Positions 1 to 10,551 of a stretch of DNA of 64,000 nucleotides are shown in pieces. How positions within the stretch are numbered: position 1 is the stretch's first letter; the number at the start of each line of letters is the position of its first letter. Position numbers and translations under genes: made by a program. Source of the stretch: Pogostemon cablin. Lineage: Eukaryota > Streptophyta > Magnoliopsida > Lamiales > Lamiaceae. The notes under the pieces were generated by a model. It searched no databases, had not been told where the DNA came from, and saw only the letters and a program-made list of their open reading frames with translations. The stretch spans positions 6,644,001-6,708,000 of the forward strand of contig CM043001.1 of assembly GCA_023678885.1 (NCBI GenBank). The letters run 5' to 3'.

Positions 1-150
1 CTTCCTTCTCAAGGTATGCACCTATAAAAGAAAGAAAAATTAGAACAAAATTTTCCAAAGCAAATATAAGATGCAAAAAAAAAAAAAAAAATAAATATCC
101 TTATTAAGACCACTCTAAACAATCCTTCGTCAAACTACTAGCGACCGTTA

Positions 151-170
151 CCTCCCCGGCAACGGCGCCA
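151..170 (-). other. Primer binding site, tRNA-Asp type
   Basis: The minus strand reads TGGCGCCGTTGCCGGGGAGG two bases after the LTR end. It is complementary to the 3' end of plant tRNA-Asp, the primer commonly used by Athila elements. It primes minus-strand DNA synthesis and fixes both the LTR boundary and the element orientation. Confidence 0.85.
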
Positions 171-172
171 TT

Positions 173-1882
173 TGATTAGCCATAATATAGTGGGCATGAC
201 CAATTAAAGAAATTATCGAACCACAGGGAGGAAGGTACTAGAGTTTAAGCGATCTCAAGTTTATCGTGATTTTATAAGGACGACGGAAAGGAGCGGATAG
301 GAGCAAATGAATGCAATTATGCTAAAGCAAGAAATAAAGATAAAATGAATGCAAAGATAAGATGGTTCCAAATGATGCAAGGATGAGATTAACAACAATC
401 ATGGCATAGATAATTAAGTAATTATGCAATTAATTCTAATCTCTCATGGACAAGGTATAGAAGCGATCACTAATTCCACCTAAACTCTCTCTCGAGATGG
501 ATAGGATGTAGGCCCTCAACAAGGCTCCCAAACGCACATAGGATCGAGACAATAGCAAACACCTCCCACTAGGTACTAATTACTCTATGAGTTCCCTAAT
601 TAGGTACTAAATCATAAGCAATATTCCCTTTTAAGGTACTATGAATTCACTAATTGTTTGGGTCTCCTCATTTAATCAACCAACCTCTCGATTAAGCTAA
701 TCAAATGTTCTATCAAAGGGTTCTAAATCTAGAAGGATATCTCTATCTCATTCTAAATTAATGCACATGAAGTGTATGATGAAATGATTCAATGAACTAT
801 CCTAAACACATAATTGATTTCTCAATCTAATCACATGCCCATGACAATTAATCACACAAATCATCATATACATCACGCAATCAACAATCAATGATAGAAA
901 TAACACAAAGCCCATTCAAGATTAAAATCAATTTGCATAAAAACTAAATTATCCAACACCAATCATGGAGCTAATCTCACAAAGGAGATTAGCCTCTCAT
1001 ATCCATAAGAAAATTAACATAGACATTAAGATCCTTACAAAACATGATCAATCTATAAAGAAATGAACAAAAATTAGAATTAGATTCCCCCTTTGAAGTG
1101 CTCCAATGGAGATCTCCTTCTTCTTCTTGTGATCTCACTCTCCCTTGCTTCCTTGATCACTTGGATGGTGGATTTGATGGAGGGGATCAAGTGTAGATGG
1201 GTGGATGAAGAATGGATGAAGATGATGGTGGAAAATGGAAGAAATGGTGTGTGAGGTGTGTGTGGAAGGGGTGGAAATCGGATTTTTTTATAAAATCTGA
1301 ATGGAGGGGTATTTATACTCCTTGGGAGGCTTCTAGAAGGATTCTGATTTTTTTCTGATCCCTGACACGACACGAGTCGTGTGGCGCAACACGGCCATAA
1401 GGTGCCCGTGTTGCGTGAACTGATGCTCCCGCACGGCCATCGCTTACAGGCCCGTGTTGGCTACACGGGTCGTGTGCTGCAACACGAATCGAGCTCCGCA
1501 ACACGGCCAAGTGGTGGTCGTGTTGGATGAATAGATGTTGCCGCACGGCCATTCTGGACAGGCCCGTGCTAGCTACACGAGTCGTGCACTGCGACACGGC
1601 TCGTGCCACCGACACGGCCAGTCGTGTTGCTGCTGCCCTGTTTCCTTCACTGTTTTGGCTCGTTCTCCCTCGTTTCAACTCCAAATTGAGATCCGCTTTT
1701 TCCTACATCTTCCTTATCCTATTTAGCATCAAATAAAAAGTGAAAATAGTAGGTTTAAGATCATTCACACACATTTCCATGAAAACACAAAACACAACCA
1801 AATAACACATAAAATACGGATAAAAATATACGAAAACACATATAAAAAGACACTAAAATCTAGGTGAAAATATCACTCATCA
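173..1882 (-). repeat. Full-length Athila-type LTR (1710 bp), shared by two internal regions
   Basis: On the minus strand it starts TGATGAGTGATATT and ends GGCTAATCA, so it has TG...CA termini. A polypurine tract adjoins its start and a tRNA-Asp primer site adjoins its end. The middle (about 1365-1660) is a GC-rich palindromic tract unlike the AT-rich rest. Related LTR sequence occurs at 3847-4044 (near identical) and 7317-9099 (diverged). Open frames on both strands here fall in the low-complexity tract and in the reverse of LTR sequence and are not credible genes. Confidence 0.85.
1365..1660. repeat. Palindromic GC-rich array inside the LTR
   Basis: The tract is built from the word CACGG/CCGTG and its variants (CACGAGTCGTG, CACGGGTCGTG, AACACGGCC). 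A unit of about 120 bp is present twice: GCACGGCCAT...CAGGCCCGTG...CACGGGTCGTG at about 1433-1475, and GCACGGCCATTCTGGACAGG...CACGAGTCGTG at about 1553-1590. Many words are perfect inverted repeats. No function is evident. The related solo LTR carries a different palindromic word in the same place. Confidence 0.7.
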
Positions 1883-1898
1883 CACCCCCAAACTTAAA
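1883..1898 (-). other. Polypurine tract of the Athila-type element
   Basis: The minus strand reads TTTAAGTTTGGGGGTG directly before the LTR start TGATGAG. This is the usual purine primer for plus-strand synthesis in Athila elements. It shows that the LTR at 173-1882 acts as a 3' LTR for the sequence to its right. Confidence 0.8.
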
Positions 1899-3846
1899 GT
1901 GTTGTGCGTCCTCGCACAATGAAAATGATAAACCATGAAGAGTGATTTTCACCTAGGAAAAAAAACTAAACGAACATAAGTAATAACACGTCAATAGCAA
2001 TAAGAATTACAAACTATGCTAAGGCATCCTACATCAATAAAATCATAACATGAGAAATTTACAAGTTCAATCAAAAGAGAATAAAGTGTAATATAGTCCC
2101 TTTTAGTCCAAACCTCACAATAGTTTATCAATTGCACTCGACACTCTTTAAAGTAGGTAAATCAACACTCATCAATTGATTGGCTTGACTCGCTATAAGC
2201 TTGCTCGTGGACTACATTCACAAACCGCCAAGGTTTCCATTAATGATCAAAAAGGTCTTTCATTAAGGATGTAATGATAGGCTCTTTGGTAGGGTATGGA
2301 AGATATGGATAATAGTGACTAAGCAAGTGTAAGTAATCGAAGAGATGATCAACTTCCTCAACTTCTCCACTTTTCTTTCTTCCTTTCTCAACTTTGGTAC
2401 TCACAAGCACTACTCATCAACATTCCTTTGGATTGAGCTTCTTATGATGCATGCTTCCTTTCTTTGAATTTTTATTTCCTTGAGCATCTTGTTGTTGCTT
2501 TACTCATTTTTCTTGTTTTGAGGTTGCATGTTCATTCTTTTTTATGCTCTTTCATCCTTTTTTTTTTTTTCGTTTGTTTACCATTTCCTTTTCTTCTTTT
2601 TCTTCCCCATCAAACCTTTCTAGCCACCATCTCCTCAATCACCCACACAAAGGGTATATATACATGGCTTAAGAAGGTAATCAAGGCTTGTAATGTGCTA
2701 TATTCACAATAAAAAGGCTTAAAGGCTCAAAATGGTTAACTAGGGATGATATACATGGTAGGAAAATATATGGCAATGACTATGAATAACAAGGATGGCC
2801 TAAGATCATTTCACTAATCTCCACAAATCGGGCTCGTTCCTATAGTCCTTGAGCAAATTCTAGCTTATCAAACACAACCAATCCACTCATGAAGAAAAAT
2901 ACCATGTATGCACGGTTGAGGTTCAAATACTCACAAGCTTATGCATTGGACCTTAAGAAACTTATTACACCACATTCATCTCAAAATTGAACAAGTTAAA
3001 TAAAACATGTCACAATTCGAAAGTGTAGAGATTCTTAATCATAACTTGTCATCACTTATTACCACAACATATCACCACTCATGTTCAAAAATGACTCACA
3101 ACATCCCAAAAATAATCCACCAAACACTCCCTAAACAAGAATAAAAATGCACACGAAACATAAAATAAAGACTCAACAAACAAGAAATAACCAAAAACAC
3201 ATAACATGCAAGAATAAAAATCACCATCATAAAACAATGAAGCACACATTCAAATCATCCATAACAATGTAAGCTCACAATCATCCCAACCTTGATTGAA
3301 AAGAAAATCCTAATTTACGGAAATAAACATCCCAAAAACATAACACATAAAGTAGCATGCTAATCACATCAATACACATCAAAATATGTCAAGCAACTAG
3401 AAGTGATAAGGTGTAGAATACTCCCTCAATGGGCATTTGGTAAAGAAAACGTTAGCTCCAAGCTCCATTCGTGCTTCCAATACCTTTCACTCATGCTCAA
3501 ACACTTAACAAACACCGTTAGCTCAACAATTGCATTTAACATATATGGACTATCATGCACTTCAACACCACCAATCATACCAAAATCAAACCAAACTCAT
3601 GAGAAAAATTTTAAAATTAGCTCAAAAATACGAAAAGTATATGCTTTCAAGACAAAGTATGTCACACCACGCCATATCCCCCCAAACTTAAATTGAAACA
3701 AGAGTTTCGAGGTAAGTTTGCAAAAAGTGGTGTGACTTACTTTCACACTTCAAATCAAGTACTTATCGTTTGTCCAATACACATTCTCCTCATGAACACA
3801 ATCAATCTACATGCCAAAAATGCAAACAAACAAATCCATCAACCTT
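1899..3846 (-). repeat. Non-coding 3' internal region of the Athila-type element
   Basis: About 1.95 kb lies between the LTR fragment and the terminal polypurine tract and has no credible coding frame. It contains blocks also found in the second Athila-like element at 14786-16230. Examples are the stretch around 2275-2310 (GGCTCTTTGGTA...ATATGGATAA) matching 15150-15190, and the stretch around 2707-2810 (AAGGCTCAAAA...GATGGCCTAAGATCATTT) matching 15610-15700. A second polypurine-like motif closes the region on the right (3677-3693). Any env-like gene or the rest of pol must have been deleted from this copy. Confidence 0.65.
3677..3693 (-). other. Second polypurine-like motif upstream of the 3' region
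   Basis: The minus strand reads ATTTAAGTTTGGGGGGA, close to the terminal polypurine tract at 1883-1898. The same pairing occurs in the other Athila-like element (14773-14785 and about 16214-16228). It could be a central polypurine tract or a remnant of one. Confidence 0.45.
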
Positions 3847-4044
3847 ATTGAGATCCGCTTTTTCCTACATCTTCCTTATCCTATTTAGCATCAAATAAAA
3901 AGTGAAAATAGTAGGTTTAAGCTCATTCACACACATTTCCATGAAAACACAAAATACAACCAAATAACACATAAAATACGGATAAAAATATACGAAAACA
4001 CATATAAAAAGACACTAAAATCTAGGTGAAAATATCACTCATCA
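3847..4044 (-). repeat. LTR fragment (first 198 bp of the Athila LTR)
   Basis: It matches 1685-1882 with about two mismatches. It starts exactly at the LTR terminus on the side facing the integrase remnant and breaks off internally. It is best read as the outer end of the 5' LTR of the first tandem copy, the rest lost in a deletion that joined it to the 3' internal region. Confidence 0.75.
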
Positions 4045-4760
4045 GAAATGCCTTTCCATACACAAGCTTGTACGGTGAAAATCCAAGTGTGGTCTTATAA
4101 GCCGTTCGATAAGCCTATAGAGTATCATCTAGCTTAGAAGACCAATCTTTTCGATTTTCATTGACCGTCTTCTCAAGAACAAGCTTCACTTGCTTATTTG
4201 ACACATCTGCCAAGCCGTTTATTTAAAGATGGTAAGGTGTAGAAACCTTATGCTTCACTCCATAGCCATTCAAGTGCTTCTTAATAAGCTTGTTGATGAA
4301 ATAAGATCTCACATCACTAATCATGGCCCTTGGCACTCCAAACCTAGCAAAGATGTTCTTCTTTAAGAATTTCTTGACCACTAGAGTATCATTTGTCCTT
4401 GTCGGGATTGCTTCCACCCATTTGGAAACGTAATCCAGCGCAAGCAATATGTATAGATAACCATTGGAAGGCGAAAATGGCCCTATAAAGTCCATCCCCC
4501 ATACATCAAACACTTCAACTTCGAAAATGTTCTTCATAGGCATCTCATCACAGTGCCCTATACTTCCAATCATTTGGCATCTATCATATCCCTTGATGCA
4601 CTCTTTGCAATCCTTGAACAAAGTTGACCAAAACAAACCCGATTGTAGGATTTTTGCCCCCGTCTTTTGAAATCCAAAGTGTCCTCAACATGGTGAACTA
4701 TGGCACATTTTCATGACACTTAACTTTTTCTCTTCTGGGATACACCTCCGTATGATCCCA
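4045..4760 (-). pseudogene. Athila integrase remnant
   Basis: Integrase inserts the element's cDNA into the host chromosome. The translated minus strand shows the end of the HHCC zinc-binding domain (CKEC...YDRC, about 4600-4620) and the catalytic core motif GMDFIGPFSP (about 4490). The second aspartate lies in ISDVRSYF (about 4310; the family usually has ISDGG), and STPYHL follows at 4223. Stop codons follow STPYHL and occur near 4685. The reading stops at KLVYGKAF, where the younger LTR terminus begins at 4044, so the C-terminal end was displaced by that insertion. It is non-functional. Confidence 0.8.
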
Positions 4761-5365
4761 TCCGGACAATTCTTGAATAAAAGAGGATCATGCCATAAGT
4801 ATTTCTTGACGTCATGATAGAACTTCTTCTTCCTAAACTCGATGAGATGATCCGGTTTGAGGCCACAAGCTAAGTAATTCACAAAATCCGCATACCATGG
4901 CCTTCCGGTCTTATACAAAGTGTACATCCTTTGAAAATTAATTTGAAGTATCTCTTCTTCTGGAAATACATCCTTAATAAACTCCATGGTTCCTTCTTCA
5001 TCAATATTTTCCAAACATGACAAGTGGTCGGCTATGATATTTTCGACCCCTTTCTTGGCATGTATATCCACATCGAACTCCTGCATTGAATGTCTTGGTT
5101 TAGTATCTTTCTTACTCATTAAATACCTAATGGCAGCATGAACCGTATAAACAATCATTTTTGTGCCAACTAGGTATGGACAAAATTTTTCAAAAGCATA
5201 AACCACCGATAAAAACTCTTTTTCCGTTGTAGTATAATTCTTTTGGTTTGTATTGAATGTCTTCGATGCATAGTAGATGGCCCGAAACTTCTTCTCTCTC
5301 ACTTTGCCAAGCACTACTCCCAATGCATTGTCACTTGTATCACAATAGAGCTCGAAAGGCTTGCT
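4761..5365 (-). pseudogene. Athila RNase H remnant and start of integrase
   Basis: RNase H degrades the RNA strand of the RNA:DNA hybrid during replication. The minus-strand reading gives CDTSDNALG (about 5335-5310), then YYASKTFN, NYTTTEKE (the catalytic glutamate region) and HAAIRYLM. The aspartate usually found before HAAIRYL (TDHAAI) is valine here, which removes a catalytic residue. A linker of about 130 residues leads into the integrase N-terminal zinc domain (KMCHSSPC at about 4690). The frame is open from 5323 to 4685 and broken on both sides. Confidence 0.75.
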
Positions 5366-6660
5366 CTAATCGGGAGATACAAGGATTGGTGAAGAAATTA
5401 AGGCTTCCTTGACCACCCTAAAAGCATCAAGACATTCATTATCAAATACAAATGGAGCATCTTTTTCATGCAATTTACATAAAGGTTTGGCTATCTTAGA
5501 AAAATCCTTTATAAAACGTCGATAGAACCCGGCGTGGCCAAGAAACGATCTAACTCCTTTTTCATTCTTTGATGGGAAAAGATGTTCGATGGCTATAACT
5601 TTTGCCCTATTAACTCTCAAACCTTTCTCCGAGATATGATGACTAAGTACGATACCCTCTTGAATCATAAAATGATATTTTTTCCAATTCAAGACTAGGT
5701 TCGTATCTTAACATCGCTAAAAACTATAGTAAGATTAGCCAAGCATATATCAATGAAGATCCAAACACAGAGAAGTCATCCATAAAAACTTCCATGATAT
5801 TTTCAATCAATCCCCAAAGATGGCCATCATACAACGTTGAAAGGTGGTGGGGTCATTGCACAACCTGAAGGGCAATTTATAAAAAGCAAACGTGCCATAT
5901 AAACAAATAAAAGTTGTTTTCTCTTGGTTCTCGGGGGCTATCATGATTTGGTTATATCCCGAATAACCATCTAGAAAACAATAGTACTTGTACCCCTCTA
6001 ACCTATCAAGCATTTGATCAATAAAGGGTAAGGGGAAATGATCTTTATGAGTATTTTTATTAAGCTTCTTATAATCACAGCAAACTCTCCATCCCGTTTT
6101 CACCATTGTAGCAAGTTCCTCATCAAATTTTGTTTTAACAATGGTTAATCCCCATTTTTTAGCTACTACATGCAAAGGACTTACATGAGGATTATCACTT
6201 ATGGCATAAACAATATTAGTATCTAACCATTTAAAAACTTATTTTCTAACAACCTCTTGCATAATAGGGTTCAAACGATGTTGAGGTTGCACACATGTTT
6301 TATCCTCATCAATCAACCTAATGTGATGCATACAAATAGTGGAAATTATACCTTTCAAATCATCAAGACTCCAACCAATAGTACTTTTGTGCTCTCGAAG
6401 CACCCTCAACAATTTATCAAGTTCTAGAGATGAGAGAGATGATGATACGATTACTGAAAAGGTCTTGTTGTCCCCCAAATACACATACATAAAGTGATCG
6501 GGTAAAGGCCTCAATTCCTCTTTTCCCTTTTCCACTTTGGGCTCTTCACCTTCAACTTCCAATGGAAGATATTCCCTCTTTCCATAGTAAATCATCTTGG
6601 CTTCATCTTCTTGCATTTCCTTACAAGCATTCAAATCATGTAAGTAATTATTTATATCAT
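5366..6660 (-). pseudogene. Athila reverse transcriptase remnant
   Basis: The region is spread over three frames. The 5' part (6634-6239) has the Athila-type lead-in LPDHFMYVYLGDNKT and WSLDDLKGI, and ends RLNPIMQEVVRK. The middle part (6175-5807) carries GWRVCCDYKKLN, FPLPFIDQMLDRL, FLDGYSGYNQI and FQRCMMAIFGD. The catalytic FMDD motif lies in another frame near 5776-5790. The thumb and connection part is at 5692-5366 (SHHISEKGLRVNRAK, SFLGHAGFYRRFI). Several frameshifts and stops make it non-functional. F-M-D-D and the lead-in wording fit Athila rather than Tat. Gag and protease are missing. Confidence 0.85.
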
Positions 6661-6666
6661 CATCTT

Positions 6667-6924
6667 CTAAACAATAAAAAAAGATTTAGAGTTAAGACAT
6701 AAAGTAAGAGAATGACTTATGCTTGTCTCGAGGGGATCCTTGGATAGGAAGAATGACAAGTTCTCTTGAACAATTTCATCAATCATTTCAATCCTTAATT
6801 CAGGTACAAAAATATATAAAATAATAATATTTTTTAATTCACGTACAAAAACAAATGAGGACCTATGGCCGGGACGGAAGGAGTATATACTTTTGAGAAA
6901 AAAAGTCATGACCTCATACCACAA
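6667..6924 (-). pseudogene. Upstream Athila pol fragment, interrupted by a MITE piece
   Basis: The frame at about 6795-6667 (IEMIDEIVQENL...DPLETSIS) resembles the region just upstream of reverse transcriptase in Athila polyproteins. The first 45 codons of the same open frame are MITE sequence, so the start codon is accidental. The leftward continuation is the reverse transcriptase remnant. Confidence 0.5.
6795..6883. mobile_element. Half of a Stowaway-type MITE
   Basis: It ends GGGACGGAAGGAG followed by TA at 6884-6885, the right terminus of the Stowaway-like family in this window. The inner words TTAATTCACGTACAAAAA occur twice. No left terminus is present, so it is a truncated copy inside the Athila remnant. 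Confidence 0.6.
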
Positions 6925-7040
6925 ATACTAGCTCCAGTTAGCAGAAGTTTTCACTTTATTTTTTCGCATAAATGAAGAAAAGTAGTACTCTTTTAAAATA
7001 TATTTTAATATTTTTTGGTAATAAAAAAATATAAAATATA

Positions 7041-7276
7041 TTCCCTAAGTTCACTTCTAAGGTATCCATTTTACTATTTCTGGCATCCGCTTCAAAGGTA
7101 TTTATTTTCCCTATTTAGTAAAAAAATACACAATATGGCCCACCACTTCTCTCTAATACAACTACCCACTTTACATATAATAATACTCCTTAATTCACGT
7201 GCAAAAAGCAAATGGATACTATAGAACAGGACACGTGCAAAAAGTAAATGAATATCTTAGAACCGGACGGAGTGAG
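7041..7276. mobile_element. Stowaway-type MITE, 236 bp
   Basis: The left end is TTCCCTAAGTTCACTTCTAA (decayed) and the right end is ACCGGACGGAGTGAG, with TA at 7039-7040 and 7277-7278. The body matches the copy at 63610-63799 almost word for word (GTATCCATTTTACTATTT, CTCTAATACAACTACCCAC, CACGTGCAAAAAGCAAATGG), so both belong to one family. It codes for nothing and depends on a Tc1/mariner transposase elsewhere. Confidence 0.8.
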
Positions 7277-7316
7277 TACTATTTTTTTCACATTGTTTAC
7301 ACTTGATTTTTACATA

Positions 7317-9099
7317 TGATTTGCCATAACTTGCAGTCGGGATGACCAATTCAAGAATTTACCGAACCACAGGGAGGAAGGTACTAGAGCTTAAGCGATA
7401 TCACGTTTCTTGTAATTTTATAGAGACGGATCATCAATGGATTGGTTGATCAAATAAGTAAAGTAAAAATAATCAAAGCAAGCAAGCAAGAAATGATCAA
7501 ACAAACAAGATAAATAAATGATGAGTGGTTTTCCAAATTAAGTAAAAGTGAGACTAACAACAATTAAGAAGTGGAAATCCTAGGATAAGTGCATCAAATT
7601 CATATGAATCATGGGTATAAGACTAAGGGACAACACTAAGTTCACCTAAACTCCCTCTTGAGATGAATAGGATAAAGATTCGTTTAAGAATCGCAAAGCT
7701 CAATAGATTGGTTCTCACTCAAATAATTCCAATCAGGTACTAAGCTTGAAATGAGAGTTCCTTCACACACTTAATCAACCTCTCGATTTAATCAATCAGA
7801 TGTCCTATCAAAGGGTTCTAAATCATAAAGGACATCTATATGTCTTTAAGATCTATAATGCACATGAGGTATATAATGAAATGATTCACTTAATTATCCT
7901 AAACACATAATTGACTTTTCAATCTAATCACATGTTTAAAACAACAAAATACACAAGTCATCATAAACATCAAGATCTAAAGCATCAATGATAGAAAATC
8001 AATTAACCCAATCAACATATGAATTTTAATACATAAATCCCAAAATTATCTAACAACTCTCATATTTTGCTAATCTCATAAGGGAGATTAGCCTACCATA
8101 TTCATAAGGAAAGCAACATAGACATTAAAATCCTTACAGACCATGATAAACAATAAGGTTACAATACAAAGTTTGGAGAAAAACTCCCTGGGATGGCTCC
8201 AATGATGATCTTCTTCTTCCCCTTGCAATTCTCCTCTCTTTCTTGCTTTCTTTTCCTCAAATGGATGGTGATTTTGATGGTGGGATGAAGATAGATGGAA
8301 TGGATGGTGAATGGATGAAGATGATAGTGTGAAATGGAAGAAATGGTGTGTGATCTATGTGAACAGTTAAAAGCCTAGCCCTCTCTGACCAAATGTTAAA
8401 CTTGGAGGTATTTATACCCCTTTGGAATCTTCTAGAAGCTTTTTGAATTTTTTTAAATTTTTTAACCGAGCTCGACTCTAGCTCGTGCACTCGGCTCAAG
8501 TCGGAGAAGCATTCTCGGCAAATTATGGCAATAAATAATGCTCAAGTCGAGTCAAATAACTCGACTCGTGTTCCTCATCCAAGCTCAACTCGTGTTGACA
8601 ACTCTAGCTGTCACCTGTTCGGTCGTGTCGCGAGACTCTGAAACTGGACTGCCTGCTCTGCTCAACATGACCCGCAACTCGACTTGGTTCAGACCTAACA
8701 AGACTCGAGTTGGCAACTCGAGCTCTTGCCTGTCAAGTTATGTTGGCTCGATCAGAAACTGGAATTTTTGTGTATCTCAACTCGTCTCGAGTTGCAAGTC
8801 GAGTTAGGTCTTTTAAGTCATGTTAGTTCACTGTATACATTCTGACCTCCTGCGGACCTCTACTCGACTCGAGTTGCCAGTCGAGTTAGGCCTTGCAACT
8901 CGAGTTGGGTTATTTTCAGTCCGTTTCTTGCTCGTTTTTGTTTCTGCTTTATTTTTACCTATTTTTAACATGTTTAAACTCATTCTCACATATTTCCATA
9001 AAATACAAAACACAACCAATTTATATATAAAATACGGTAAAATAACACGAAAACACATACAAAAAGACACTAAAATCTAAGTAAAAATATCACTCATCA
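7317..9099 (-). mobile_element. Solo LTR, Athila type (1783 bp)
   Basis: On the minus strand it begins TGATGAGTGATATTTTTAC and ends GGCAAATCA, matching the ends of the LTR at 173-1882. It has no primer site on one side and no polypurine tract on the other. The five flanking bases are ACATA (7312-7316) and ACATG (9100-9104), a target duplication with one change. LTR-LTR recombination therefore removed the body. Open frames inside it (8257-8499, 8538-9080) run through LTR sequence and are not genes. Confidence 0.85.
8465..8920. repeat. ACTCGA/TCGAGT palindromic array inside the solo LTR
   Basis: The words AACTCGACTCG, CTCGAGTTG, AACTCGAGT and GTCGAGTTAG recur about fifteen times over 450 bp. 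They sit in the same part of the LTR as the CACGG/CCGTG array of the related LTR (1365-1660) but use a different core. The overall GC content is higher than in the flanks. Confidence 0.65.
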
Positions 9100-9646
9100 A
9101 CATGCACTAGATTTTACCTATCTATCTTTTAACATTAATGTTTATACTTGATTTTTACATGTACTAGATTTTACACATCCGTGCATTACACGAAAATAAT
9201 TATATCTAATTTACTTTTATAATGTTATCAATTAGATCGTATGGTATGTATATTTATTTTTTCATAACATCAATTTTTTACTTATACTTAGGGATGACAA
9301 CATGTAGGGTATATATTTATTTACGGGTACAATACCCATTTTCATACCCGTCCCATTAATTAAAAAGTCAATTATATATAATACCCATACCATTCTCAAA
9401 CTTATTTATCAATACTTACTCGTACAAGTTTAATATTCATTTATAATATATATAGTATATATTCTTTCATTTTAAAATTTTAAAATAATATTTAATAAAA
9501 ATCAAGCAAAGATTTAGGTTAGACCGTTTTATGAATCCTAAATCATGAGATGGATTATCCATTGATCCAATTAAATAAAATAATTTTAAAGGCATTGTTT
9601 AGTTTGATTAATTAAAACTATTAATTAATTGTATAATATATAATTA
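9100..9646. other. AT-rich intergenic stretch with a Helitron-like 3' end
   Basis: No gene is seen. On the minus strand, CGTGTAATGCACG (a short hairpin) is followed by about 12 bases and CTAG at 9164-9167, then T. This is the layout of a Helitron 3' terminus, but I found no matching 5' end. The words CTTGATTTTTACATG and ACTAGATTTTAC occur twice (7302-7316 plus 9100-9115, and 9147-9173), split by the solo LTR. TAGGGATGACAA at 9289 resembles a hAT-type MITE end without a partner. Confidence 0.4.
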
Positions 9647-10551
9647 GAGCCAATTGTCAAAAGTATCCAAAATCAAATACAAAAAATTATTGCCATCCAT
9701 CAATTTAATTTATTGATTTCCATACTCAATTGACCAAAATTAGACCAAAATACCCTCAGCCAAAATAAAATAGAAAATGATATTAAATAACCACCCACCC
9801 TCTACCACCCCTACCCTTTCTTCTTCCTCACTTCTCTGTTAACTTTGACTCTTATCAACTTCATCTTCTCCCTAGATTAGAGAGCCGATCTCTCTCACCT
9901 CATCAGGGGAGGCAACGGTGGGGAGTTGGCGGCGATGGAATTGGGGGGGAGAAAAATTAATGACAGTGAAAGGGGGAGAGGAAGCGGTGGGGTTGACCAC
10001 TTGGTGGGGGCGAGCAGCAACAGGTCGCTAGGTGGAGCTGACGGTAGTGGGAGCAGCGGCGGTGCGGTGGTGGTGGTTAGTTGGGTTGGGGATAGGTTGA
10101 GAGAGGGAGAGGAAGGGGGGTCGCTGAGTTGGGGGTGGTGGCGGCGGTTCTCTCTGGGTAGGGACAGCATGGTGGTGGTTTGCTCAGATTGGGAAACGCT
10201 GGGTGGGGACGACAGTGGCTGTGGTTCATTGCTGGGTGGGGGAGAGGGCGGCTGTGGTGGTGGGTCGTTGGGTGGTGGAGGAGCGACAGTAGTGTTGGTA
10301 CACTGGGTTGGGGCGGCGGCGATGGATCGCTGGTTGGCGGAGGGGCGGCGATGGTGGTTGCTCTGTTGGGAGTAAGGATGGGGGATGGGGTCGGAGGGGG
10401 TCGGGGTGGTTTTTTTTTTTTGAAAATATGGGTGGTATGGTTGGGGGTATTTATCTCTAAAATTGGTCAATTGGGTATGCTTGTTATAAAATAAAGTTGA
10501 TGGTTAGCAAAGATTTTGAGGGGAAAAAATGGTTATTTTGGCCAGTCTCCC
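9647..10551. mobile_element. Mutator-like element (Pack-MULE-like), 905 bp
   Basis: It is flanked by a perfect 10-bp duplication TATATAATTA (9637-9646 and 10552-10561). The termini are long, diverged inverted repeats of about 115 bp. The left end reads GAGCCAATTGTCAAAA, and the right end reversed reads GGGAGACTGGCCAAAA. Shared inner words include CATCAA-TTTATTT and CAATTGACCAA-TTTAGA. Long inverted repeats with a 9-10 bp duplication are typical of Mutator-like elements. The core (about 9900-10420) is far richer in GC than its surroundings. No transposase is encoded. Confidence 0.8.
9900..10420. other. GC-rich core of the Mutator-like element, possible captured sequence
   Basis: The plus strand has an open frame at 9926-10375 (149 codons, Gly/Trp/Val-rich) and the minus strand one at 10470-9895 (191 codons, Pro/Ser/Thr-rich). 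Both come from the same purine-skewed low-complexity DNA (GGTGG, GGGTTGGGG words), so at most one could be real. The CT-rich run before it (9830-9890) resembles a plant 5' leader, which suggests a captured 5' gene end. I recognise no domain, and a protein product is unproven. Confidence 0.35.

Larger units (their letters stand above)
1..4044 (-). mobile_element. Athila-type Ty3/gypsy elements in tandem, sharing one LTR
   Basis: Read on the minus strand, the order is: the first 198 bp of an LTR (4044 to 3847), a non-coding 3' internal region (3846 to 1899), a polypurine tract, a full LTR (1882 to 173), a primer binding site (170 to 151), and leader sequence running off the window. An LTR with a polypurine tract on one side and a primer site on the other must serve two internal regions, so two copies are joined head to tail. 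The 198-bp piece and the matching part of the full LTR differ at only about two bases, so this is young. The LTR piece begins exactly at its TG terminus next to older integrase sequence, which marks an insertion point. The far end is outside the window, so no target duplication could be tested. Confidence 0.8.

Noticed and set aside
151..170. A tRNA 3' end (CGGCAACGGCGCCA)
   Set aside because: Only the last part of a tRNA is present and it adjoins an LTR end, so it is a primer binding site and not a tRNA gene.
1080..1736. Open frames on both strands in the first LTR
   Set aside because: They run through LTR sequence with the CACGG/CCGTG array; composition and overlap on both strands show that they are by-products of the repeat.
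9895..10494. Three long overlapping frames in the GC-rich core as genes
   Set aside because: Long frames on both strands come from low-complexity purine-skewed DNA without stops; no domain and no splice context. Kept only as possible captured sequence.
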